Part shown: in pieces, positions 46,739 to 53,811 of the stretch
Layout of the letters: each line of letters opens with the position of its first letter
How positions within the stretch are numbered: position 1 is the first letter of the stretch
Source: Mesorhizobium sp. M1C.F.Ca.ET.210.01.1.1
GTDB lineage: Bacteria > Pseudomonadota > Alphaproteobacteria > Rhizobiales > Rhizobiaceae
Length of the DNA: 64,000 bases
Assembly (NCBI RefSeq): GCF_004791585.1
Contig: NZ_SRUU01000018.1
Coordinates: 1-64,000 of the forward strand
Direction: 5' to 3'
Notes under the pieces: model-generated
Databases searched by the model: none
What the model was told of the DNA's origin: nothing
Seen by the model: the letters and a program-made list of their open reading frames with translations, nothing else
Program-made: the position numbers and the translations under genes

Positions 46739-47875
46739 TTACTCCGTCGCCGTCACGCCGAGGGAGGCGGCAAGGGCGGTGAATTTCTTGGCCTGCTCGC
46801 TGTCGGCGCCGAAGGCGGCTACAGCGCGGCCGAGCGCGTCGCGCGCCTGATCGGTCTTGCCGAGCACGACGTAGGAACGAATGAGCCGCATCCATCCTTC
46901 CTCGTCGCGCGGATTTTGCTTCAGCCGGTCGTCAAGGCCGGCGACCATGGTCTCGATCATCGCCTGCCGGTCCTGCGGCGACATCTGCTGCGCCGCCTCG
47001 ACAGCTTGAGCATCCGGTCCGTTGGCCGGCGTGCTCGCCGCAACCGACGGCTCACCCGTCTCGGCGAGCGCTTGCTGGACGGCGCTGCGCCAGGGCGAAT
47101 CCGGCGCTAGCCGACCCAGCATCTTTTGCCAGGCGGCAGCGGCTTCGGCCTTCCTGCCTTCCTGGGCAAGCCCCATCGCCAGATAGAAGTTCGCCTTGGG
47201 GTTGGCGGGATCGAGCTTCAAGGCTGCCTCGAAGGCGCCTTGCGCCTCGGCCGTGACGATGCCGCCGGCCGCATTGGCGATCGCCTCGCCGAGGCCCGCC
47301 TGGCGGGCGGCACTGTCGCCGTCGAGGCGGATGGCGTTGCGATAGGCCGTCACCGCGTCGGTATAGCGCTGCAGGCGCAGATAGACCGGCGCCAGCACGT
47401 CCCAGCCCTTGCCGTCCGACGGGTTGGCGGCGAGATGCGCCTCGGCGCGGGCGACCAGCTCGTCGACCGAGGAATCGGCCGGGCTCTTGGCGAGCCGTTC
47501 TGCAAGTGGCTGCGACGGCAGGTCCGGCGAGCCGAGCGCGCCGTAAAGCCCCCAGCTCACCAGCGGCACAACCAGCACGGCGGCAGTGGCGACCAGCCTT
47601 GCGGTTCGCGAGGGGCGCGACACTTCCACGCCCGACTGGGCGCTCGGTCCGAGACGCAGGATGCGACGGCCGATCTCGGCACGCGCTTCCTCGGCCTCGC
47701 CCGGCTGGATCAGGCCGCGCGCCATGTCGCGGTCGAGCTCGGAAAGCTGATCGCGATAGACTTCGAGGTCGTGATCGCCGGCGGCCGACGCGCCTTTCGG
47801 GCCGCCGGCCAGCGGCAGCAGGACCGCCAGGCTGGCGCCGAGCGTGAGCATTGCGGCTATGATCCAGAACAGCAT
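46739..47875 (-). CDS. cycH: c-type cytochrome maturation protein CycH (CcmI)
   Basis: 378 residues from ATG 47875. First helix [19 protein letters not shown], the cytoplasmic leucine-rich segment [20 protein letters not shown] typical of CcmI, a second helix ([19 protein letters not shown]) and a TPR-containing periplasmic domain ([40 protein letters not shown]). CcmI chaperones apocytochrome c to the CcmF/H ligation complex. First gene of cycHJKL, with likely promoter in the 117 bases upstream. Confidence 0.95.
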   Translation of the reverse strand: MLFWIIAAMLTLGASLAVLLPLAGGPKGASAAGDHDLEVYRDQLSELDRDMARGLIQPGEAEEARAEIGRRILRLGPSAQSGVEVSRPSRTARLVATAAVLVVPLVSWGLYGALGSPDLPSQPLAERLAKSPADSSVDELVARAEAHLAANPSDGKGWDVLAPVYLRLQRYTDAVTAYRNAIRLDGDSAARQAGLGEAIANAAGGIVTAEAQGAFEAALKLDPANPKANFYLAMGLAQEGRKAEAAAAWQKMLGRLAPDSPWRSAVQQALAETGEPSVAASTPANGPDAQAVEAAQQMSPQDRQAMIETMVAGLDDRLKQNPRDEEGWMRLIRSYVVLGKTDQARDALGRAVAAFGADSEQAKKFTALAASLGVTATE

Positions 47876-47992
47876 GGCTATTCCAATAACGGCAGAGCCC
47901 TGCCCTGCCAACACGACCTTCGTGCGACGCTTTGACGGCGGATGCGTCGCCCGGCCTTGATCGATATCAATCGCGACGACCGTTGGCTAAAA

Positions 47993-48430
47993 TTAGGTCA
48001 GCGGCGTCCAGCTGCCATCGGCATTGCGGCAGGCCGTGCCGCGCGCGGTAACGCCCGACGTGCCGGTGTACACGGTGTGGGTATACTGGCGGCAGTCCTG
48101 CGAGCCGACACGGTAGGGTTGGGCGGCAACGACCTCGCCGTAATGGGTCGAGCTGTCGCCCTTCCATGTCACCTTCTGGCCGCTGGTATTGTATTCCAGC
48201 GCCTTGTATTCCGCCTCCAGCCCCTTGCGCTTTTCTGCATCGCTCAAACCGGAGCCGATCGAGCCGCCAATGAGCCCGCCATTCATCGCCGCGACGATGC
48301 TGGTTCCCACCTTGCCGGCGGCCGGCGGCGTGGCGACAGGCGTGACCGGAGAGGTCGGGCCACCCCTGCCCAGCGTGGTGCAGCCCGAAACGGCCATCAG
48401 GGCGGAAACGAGCGCGACGCGAATCTTCAT
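47993..48430 (-). CDS. Outer membrane lipoprotein with glycine-zipper segment
   Basis: 145 residues from ATG 48430. Signal peptide with lipobox ALMAVSGC, so the Cys is probably lipidated. A glycine-zipper stretch (MNGGLIGGSIGSGLSDAEKR) is followed by a C-terminal domain WKGDSSTHYGEVVAAQPY and SQDCRQYTHTV, the pattern of 17-kDa surface antigen/RT0821-type proteins. These support envelope integrity. It lies between cycH and feuQ on the same strand. Confidence 0.88.
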   Translation of the reverse strand: MKIRVALVSALMAVSGCTTLGRGGPTSPVTPVATPPAAGKVGTSIVAAMNGGLIGGSIGSGLSDAEKRKGLEAEYKALEYNTSGQKVTWKGDSSTHYGEVVAAQPYRVGSQDCRQYTHTVYTGTSGVTARGTACRNADGSWTPLT

Positions 48431-48445
48431 GCCAGGAACCGGTTC

Positions 48446-48499
48446 TCTTGAACGGGATGGATTTCTTGAGCGAGCTGGACTTCTTGAGCGAGATGGATT
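48446..48499 (-). repeat. Three tandem 18-bp repeats upstream of the lipoprotein gene
   Basis: Units TCTTGAACGGGATGGATT, TCTTGAGCGAGCTGGACT and TCTTGAGCGAGATGGATT (plus strand) lie just upstream of the lipoprotein start. The 18-bp period and location in the leader suggest slippage or a binding array. Confidence 0.7.
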
Positions 48500-48594
48500 G
48501 GGGGCCGCGCCATCCGCGAGGATGGCAAGGCCATAGTGTTGATATTTGTCGGAAATTTGGCCGCAGCCGGCCGCGCGCAAATCGATAAAAAACA

Positions 48595-49983
48595 TCACTG
48601 GAGGCTCCGCAATCTCACCACCGCCCTCAAGCCGCCCATGGCGGATCTTTCCAGCGCCAGGGCGCCTCCATACTCGTTGACGAGGTCGGCGACAATGGCA
48701 AGTCCCAGCCCGGTCCCCGGCTTCGTCTCGTCCAGTCTCTTGCCACGCTTCAACACTTCCCGCGCGCTGTCCTCGGGAATGCCGGGGCCGTCATCCTCTA
48801 CAACGATTTCAAACAGGTTGGCGCTTCCCGCAACCGTGGCGACCGAGACCGATACTGCGCTCCTTGCCCATTTCATGGCATTGTCGAGCAGATTGCCGAG
48901 CAATTCCTCCAGATCCTCGCGCTCGCCGGCAAAGACGATCTCGGCGGGCGGCGGCGACAGCGTCATCTTCGTCTGAGGGTTGAGTTTTTGCAGCACACGC
49001 ACCATGCGCTCGACCAATGGCTTCACCGGCGTGCGGAAGACGACGCTGTCGCGCTGGGCGGCGACGCGGGCGCGCTGCAGATAGTGGTCGACCTGCTTCT
49101 GCATCGAAGCGGCCTGCTCGGCGATGAGCTGGCCCTTGGCGCCGCCAAGCGCACGGCCCTCGTTGATCAGCACGGCAAGCGGCGTCTTCAGCGAGTGGGC
49201 GAGGTTGCCGACCTGGGTTCGGGAGCGCTCGACGATGCGCTTGTTGTTCTCGATCAGCGCGTTGGTCTCGCTGGCCAAAGGCTCGATCTCGGCAGGGAAG
49301 CGTCCGTCGAGCCGCTGCGCGGTGCCCTCGCGCACCATGGCCAGCGCGTTGCGCACGCGGCGCAAGGGCTGCAGGCCGAGCAGGATGGCGATGGCGTTGA
49401 TGGCGATCATGCCGACGCCGAACAGCGAAAGGTAGGTGAGCAGGCGGCGCTGGAAGCTCGCGATCTCCTGCTCGAGCTCGCTGTGGTTGCCCATGACGCG
49501 GAAGCGCGCGGCGCGGTTCTTGGCGTCGAGCACGAACTCGCTCTCGAACACTTCGAGCTCCTCGCCCTTGATGCCTTCGGTCGCGTAGCTGCGCTGGAAG
49601 TTCGCGTTGAAGGGCACTTCGGCGACGCTCGGCGACAGGATCGAGGTCGTCATCGAGGAGGAATGGATCTCGCCGTGGACGTCTTCGGAAGCAGGCTCGA
49701 CGGACCAGTACCAGCCGGAATTCGGCTGGGAGAAGCGCAGATCGCCAAGGTCAGGCGAACCGGTGAGCGCGCCGCTGTCGGAGATGCCGACGGAGCCGAT
49801 CAGGTTGAACAGATGCGCCGAAAGCAGGCTGTCGAAGCCGCGCTCGCTGGCCTGACGGTAAAGCGTGGTGATGAGGGTGAAGATGACGACGAGCGTCAGG
49901 ATCGCCCAGATCGTCGAAAAGCCGATGACGCGGAAGGTCAGCGAGCGCGGCCAGAGCCGCAGCCTGGAAAGCCACGTTCCCAT
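48595..49983 (-). CDS. feuQ: Sensor histidine kinase FeuQ
   Basis: 462 residues. Helix 1 (STIWAILTLVVIFTLITTLY), periplasmic sensor domain, second helix (YLSLFGVGMIAINAIAILLG), a HAMP-like segment (QPLRRVRNALAMVREGTAQR), H-box NLAHSLKTPLAVLINEGRA as in PhoQ/FeuQ kinases, then LGNLLDNAMKWAR, EDDGPGIPEDS and GTGLGLAIVADL. In Sinorhizobium meliloti, FeuQ controls FeuP and the export of cyclic beta-glucans; the same neighbours support this assignment. It starts 19 bases after feuP. Confidence 0.9.
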   Translation of the reverse strand: MGTWLSRLRLWPRSLTFRVIGFSTIWAILTLVVIFTLITTLYRQASERGFDSLLSAHLFNLIGSVGISDSGALTGSPDLGDLRFSQPNSGWYWSVEPASEDVHGEIHSSSMTTSILSPSVAEVPFNANFQRSYATEGIKGEELEVFESEFVLDAKNRAARFRVMGNHSELEQEIASFQRRLLTYLSLFGVGMIAINAIAILLGLQPLRRVRNALAMVREGTAQRLDGRFPAEIEPLASETNALIENNKRIVERSRTQVGNLAHSLKTPLAVLINEGRALGGAKGQLIAEQAASMQKQVDHYLQRARVAAQRDSVVFRTPVKPLVERMVRVLQKLNPQTKMTLSPPPAEIVFAGEREDLEELLGNLLDNAMKWARSAVSVSVATVAGSANLFEIVVEDDGPGIPEDSAREVLKRGKRLDETKPGTGLGLAIVADLVNEYGGALALERSAMGGLRAVVRLRSLQ

Positions 49984-50002
49984 TGGCTTCAGCGGTTCCG
50001 CG

Positions 50003-50668
50003 TCACGCCTCCGGCTCTCGCATGCGATAGCCCATGCCTCGCACGGTTTCGATCATGTCGATGCCCATCTTCTTGCGAAGCCGCCCGACAAACACCTCGA
50101 TGGTGTTGGAATCGCGGTCGAAATCCTGATCGTAGAGATGTTCGACCAGTTCGGTGCGCGACACCACCTCGCCCATATGGTGCATCAGATAGGCCAGCAG
50201 CCGGAACTCATGCGAGGTGAGCTTCAGCGGCACGCCGCTGACATCGGCCTTGGAGGCCTTGGTGTCGAGCCTCAGCGGCCCGCAGGTGAGCTCGGACGAA
50301 GCGTGTCCGGCGGCGCGACGGATCAGCGCCCTCACCCTCGCCAGCACCTCCTCGATGTGGAAAGGTTTGGTGACATAGTCGTCCGCGCCGGCGTCGATGC
50401 CGGCGACCTTGTCGCTCCAGCGGTCGCGCGCGGTCAGGATCAGCACCGGCATCTTGCGCCCGCCGCGCCGCCAGCGTTCGACGACGCTGATGCCGTCCAT
50501 CTGCGGCAGGCCGATATCGAGGACGACGGCGTCGTAAGGCTCGGTGTCGCCGAGGAAATGCCCCTCCTCGCCGTCATAGGCGCGGTCGACGACATAGCCG
50601 GCGTCGACCAGCGCATCCGCCAGTTGCCGGTTGAGATCCTTGTCATCCTCGACGACGAGCACGCGCAT
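50003..50668 (-). CDS. feuP: Response regulator FeuP
   Basis: 221 residues. Receiver domain with acidic residues in LVVEDDKDLNR, phosphoacceptor Asp51 in VVLDIGLPQMDG, and DYVTKPFHIEEVL. Winged-helix C-terminus includes SHEFRLLAYLMHHMGEVVSR and IEVFVGRLRKKMG. FeuP was first linked to iron uptake in Rhizobium leguminosarum and later to ndvA and osmotic adaptation in S. meliloti. Paired with FeuQ. Confidence 0.92.
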   Translation of the reverse strand: MRVLVVEDDKDLNRQLADALVDAGYVVDRAYDGEEGHFLGDTEPYDAVVLDIGLPQMDGISVVERWRRGGRKMPVLILTARDRWSDKVAGIDAGADDYVTKPFHIEEVLARVRALIRRAAGHASSELTCGPLRLDTKASKADVSGVPLKLTSHEFRLLAYLMHHMGEVVSRTELVEHLYDQDFDRDSNTIEVFVGRLRKKMGIDMIETVRGMGYRMREPEA

Positions 50669-50748
50669 GGTTTTGAGCCTGTTGAGGGTGGAGATATAGG
50701 CCGATTCCGCCGGCCTGGGAAACGAAGCCTGTCAGAGGGAAAAAGGGG

Positions 50749-51048
50749 TCAGTTCAGCGGCACCACGATCTCGGAGCGGCGTGGGCGCTGGCCATCCTTG
50801 CCAGGCACCAGCACGACGATGATGCAGACCTGCTGGCCGCCGCGCGTCGCCTGCGAGGCCTTGGCGAGCGTGCCGCCATTCTGCGCGGCGACCTGCTGGC
50901 CGATCGCGTAGCAATCGCTGGCGGCAAGCACGACCGGCCCGTCGACCGACGGCTGGGTGACCGGCAGGGCGATCGCCTGCGACGCAAAAAGGCCGGCTGC
51001 GGCAAGCGCCAGCGTCGCGGTGCGGATATGGGAGCGGAGCGTTTTCAT
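50749..51048 (-). CDS. Small periplasmic protein upstream of feuP, probable FeuN
   Basis: 99 residues from ATG 51048, with a signal peptide (RTATLALAAAGLFASQAIA) and a short mature part with two Cys (ASDCYAIGQ, GGQQVCIIVVLV) that resembles PepSY-like periplasmic modulators. In S. meliloti a small periplasmic protein, FeuN, encoded just upstream of feuPQ, damps FeuQ signalling. Position, size and export all fit; I infer homology from synteny and have not aligned them. Confidence 0.6.
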   Translation of the reverse strand: MKTLRSHIRTATLALAAAGLFASQAIALPVTQPSVDGPVVLAASDCYAIGQQVAAQNGGTLAKASQATRGGQQVCIIVVLVPGKDGQRPRRSEIVVPLN

Positions 51049-51293
51049 GATCACGGTTCTAACGCATCCGTGCTGAACGTGAAATGAACGGTGAACGGCC
51101 GAAAATCCATGCCCGCAATACCCCCTTAGTATTCGTTTTTGCGCGAGACCAATGAGTGCGATCTGCTGCCCAGCCCTCCTCAAGCCGTGCTCTCGAATTC
51201 ATAGCCGGGAAATCACCGGTGCGGCTACGGTTTTCGGGCACGCGATTGTGCTCTAGTTAGCGCCCGTAAAGTGAATGACCACGGGAGCACGCC

Positions 51294-51680
51294 ATGACGC
51301 GTGAGGACCTTGCCGACCGCTACAAAGGCTACATCGCCTGCCTCAACGAACAGGACTGGGACAATCTCGGCCGGTTCGTCGGCGAAGAGGTGCAATATAA
51401 TGGCGAGACGGTCGGGCTTTCGGGCTATCGCCGGATGCTGGAGGGCGATTTCCAGGCCATTCCCGACCTGCGTTTCAACATCGAGCTCCTCGTTGCAGAG
51501 CCGCCGCGCGTGGCGGCACGCCTGCATTTCGACTGCAGGCCCAAGGGAATGCTGTTCGGCCTGCCGGTGAACGGCAAGCGCGTCTCCTTCGCCGAGAACG
51601 TCATCTATGACTTCCAGGATGGGCGGATACGCGAGGTCTGGTCGGTCATCGACAAGGCCGCGATCCAGGCACAACTTTAG
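51294..51680 (+). CDS. SnoaL-like ester cyclase family protein
   Basis: 128 residues, one alpha+beta-barrel domain of the NTF2/SnoaL superfamily: YKGYIACLNEQDWDNLGRFV at the start, FQAIPDLRFNIELLVAEPP, and VIYDFQDGRIREVWSVIDKA at the end, as in ester cyclase-like polyketide cyclase relatives. Possible roles range from small-molecule isomerase to stress protein; substrate cannot be stated. Solitary gene. Confidence 0.85.
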   Translation: MTREDLADRYKGYIACLNEQDWDNLGRFVGEEVQYNGETVGLSGYRRMLEGDFQAIPDLRFNIELLVAEPPRVAARLHFDCRPKGMLFGLPVNGKRVSFAENVIYDFQDGRIREVWSVIDKAAIQAQL

Positions 51681-51696
51681 AGCCGGGATACTGTTC

Positions 51697-52104
51697 TCAA
51701 GCGCTTTCCTGGGTCAGCGCGCGAAAGCGCAGCAGTCCGTGATTGACCGCAAGGTCCTCGTCATAGCGCGCCTCGGCGAATTCCAGCGACAGGCGCGTCT
51801 GACCGCGCGGGCCGATGGAGAGCGCCGCGCCGTCGAGACGGGCCCTGATGCTGTCCATGATGAGCCGCGTCTCGGCCTCGCCCTGGGCCTTCGACCAGAC
51901 ATGCAACGTGATGAGTTGGTCGTCATTGTTGTCGGTACCGGTGTCGAGATCGAAGGCGCTGGTGCGGCCGTAGGTCACGTTGGGATAGGCCGCCTTGTCG
52001 CTTGCCTGCTCGAGCAGTCCGGCGCCGCCCAGCAGCGCCGACAGGGACGCGTCGGTCTTCAGCCTCAGGAACAAGGCCTGCATCAAATCGCCAGGCGCCG
52101 TCAT
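51697..52104 (-). CDS. DUF3168 protein (phage/GTA tail-associated), orphan
   Basis: 135 residues. The start MTAPGDLMQALFLRLKTDAS and the body AAYPNVTYGRTSAFDLDTGT, QLITLHVWSKAQGEAETRLI match DUF3168, a component of gene transfer agent and tailed phage head-tail junctions. No other structural gene is nearby, so it is either a relic of a GTA/prophage or was moved alone. The frame is intact and reads normally. Confidence 0.8.
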   Translation of the reverse strand: MTAPGDLMQALFLRLKTDASLSALLGGAGLLEQASDKAAYPNVTYGRTSAFDLDTGTDNNDDQLITLHVWSKAQGEAETRLIMDSIRARLDGAALSIGPRGQTRLSLEFAEARYDEDLAVNHGLLRFRALTQESA

Positions 52105-52245
52105 CTATCGTCCATCGCAAACAGCCTTCGGTTCGTCGCAAACCTGATCGGCAACGTAACCACGCTCGCGATCCGATACCAGATCGCGAATCGCTTTGAC
52201 TGTAGCGTGAACGGCGAAGGTCTCGAAAATATTATGCTTTCGGAC

Positions 52246-53799
52246 TCACGACACAGGCGCCGCGCCGCCTTCTTCGGTGCGCCGCGCGATGAATTCGTCG
52301 AGCACGCCGGTTGCGGCGGCTGCGGATTGCGGCGGCTGGAAATCGGAGAGGATCCGCTTCCAGATGCCGGTGGCGCGCTCCGTCGCGCTCTTCGAACCGG
52401 ACTGCGTCCAGTTGCCGAAATTCGACCAGTCGGCGACGAGCGGTTCGTAGAAGGCGGTGCGGTAGCGCGTCATGGTGTGGGCGGCCGAGAAGAAATGACC
52501 GCCAGGCTGCACCTCGGCGATGGCCTCGAAGCCGATGGCGTCGGCGTCGCCGGGCGTCTTGGCGCAAAGCTCGGCGACCGTCTGCAAGGCCTCGATGTCG
52601 GTGATCAGCTTCTCGAAGGAAACGCTCAGGCCGCCTTCCAGCCAGCCGGCCGCGTGGATGCAGACGGTGGCGCCGGCAAGCACCGAGCCCCATAATGCGA
52701 ACTGCGTCTCGTGCGCGGCCTGCGCGTCGGAAATATTGGCGGCGCTGCCGCCGCCGGAGCGCCACGGCAGGCCGGTGAAGCGCGCGAGCTGGCCGGCGCC
52801 CAAGGTCGCCTTGACATGCTCCGGCGTGCCGAAGGCCGGCGCGCCCGACTTCATGTCGACATTGGAGGAGAAGGAGCCGTAGACCACCGGCGCTCCGGGG
52901 CGCACGACCTGGGCCAGCGTCAGCCCGGCCAGCGCCTCGGCATGCTGCAGCGTCAGCGCGCCCGCGACCGTGATCGGCGCCATGGCGCCCGCCAGGCAGA
53001 AAGGCGTGATGATCGATATCTGGCCGGCACGGGCAAAGTCGATGATGCCTTGCGCCATAGGAATATCGAGCTGGCGCGGCGAGTTGGTGTTGATGACAGT
53101 GTAGCTGTGGGCGCCGCCGACGAACTCGTCCTCGGAGAGGCCGCGCGCCAGCCGGACCATCTCGAAACTGTCCTCGACCTGCGGCGTGCCGCGCGCGAAG
53201 ATGAAAGGCACCTTGTCGGACAGCGTCAGTTGCGCCCGGCCGGTGGCATAGTGGCGAAAGCGGGTGTCGACATCCTGCGGCTCGACGCAGGGGCCGAGCA
53301 TATGCAGCACGTCGAAATGCTGCACCAGCCGGATGAAATCCTCGAAAGCCTGGAGCGTGCCCGGCCGCCGGCCGCGCTCGAGATCGGTGACGTTGGGAGC
53401 GCCGCAGCCGGCGAGGAAGGTCATGGTGCCGAGTTCGAGATCGAGATCGCGGGAGCGATCGCCGGCTCGGGTCGCGATCGAGCGCGGCGCGGCGGCAAGT
53501 GCCGCCGTCACGATGTCGCGGCCGATCTTCACCATCTGGCTGTCCTCGTCGACCAGCGCGCCGGCCCTGGCAAAGATAGCGCGCGCTTCGCGCAGCAGGA
53601 CCTTGATGCCGAGTTCCTCCAGCACGCGCAGCGCCGTGTCGTGAATGGCGGCGACCTGGTCGTCGGAGAAGACAGGCTGCGGCAGGAACGAATTCTTCAA
53701 TGAACGGTAGTTCGGACGGCGGCTCGACTCGCTGCCCGCCTCGCCGGTTCGTCCGCGCCTGCGTTCACGCCTCAGATCGCGTGCGGCCTCGTCCATCAT
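52246..53799 (-). CDS. Trimethylamine methyltransferase (MttB)-superfamily protein, non-pyrrolysine
   Basis: 517 residues. The N-terminus is Arg-rich (about 1-30), then the MttB TIM-barrel with LGTMTFLAGCGAPNVTDLER, QLTLSDKVPFIFARGT, GGAHSYTVINTNSPRQLD and ATVCIHAAGWLEGG. No in-frame amber codon is used, so it is a non-Pyl member of the broad family, which includes glycine betaine methyltransferases (MtgB). These pass a methyl group to a corrinoid protein; no corrinoid protein gene is in this window. Ends 12 bases before the GcvT-type dehydrogenase gene starts on the same strand (coordinate order reversed), so the two form one operon with the dehydrogenase first. Confidence 0.9.
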   Translation of the reverse strand: MMDEAARDLRRERRRGRTGEAGSESSRRPNYRSLKNSFLPQPVFSDDQVAAIHDTALRVLEELGIKVLLREARAIFARAGALVDEDSQMVKIGRDIVTAALAAAPRSIATRAGDRSRDLDLELGTMTFLAGCGAPNVTDLERGRRPGTLQAFEDFIRLVQHFDVLHMLGPCVEPQDVDTRFRHYATGRAQLTLSDKVPFIFARGTPQVEDSFEMVRLARGLSEDEFVGGAHSYTVINTNSPRQLDIPMAQGIIDFARAGQISIITPFCLAGAMAPITVAGALTLQHAEALAGLTLAQVVRPGAPVVYGSFSSNVDMKSGAPAFGTPEHVKATLGAGQLARFTGLPWRSGGGSAANISDAQAAHETQFALWGSVLAGATVCIHAAGWLEGGLSVSFEKLITDIEALQTVAELCAKTPGDADAIGFEAIAEVQPGGHFFSAAHTMTRYRTAFYEPLVADWSNFGNWTQSGSKSATERATGIWKRILSDFQPPQSAAAATGVLDEFIARRTEEGGAAPVS

Positions 53800-53811
53800 G
53801 TCCAGTCCTCC

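Noticed and set aside
51697-52104. Prophage or GTA cluster in this window
   Set aside because: Only the single DUF3168 gene is present; no capsid, portal, terminase or lysis genes nearby.
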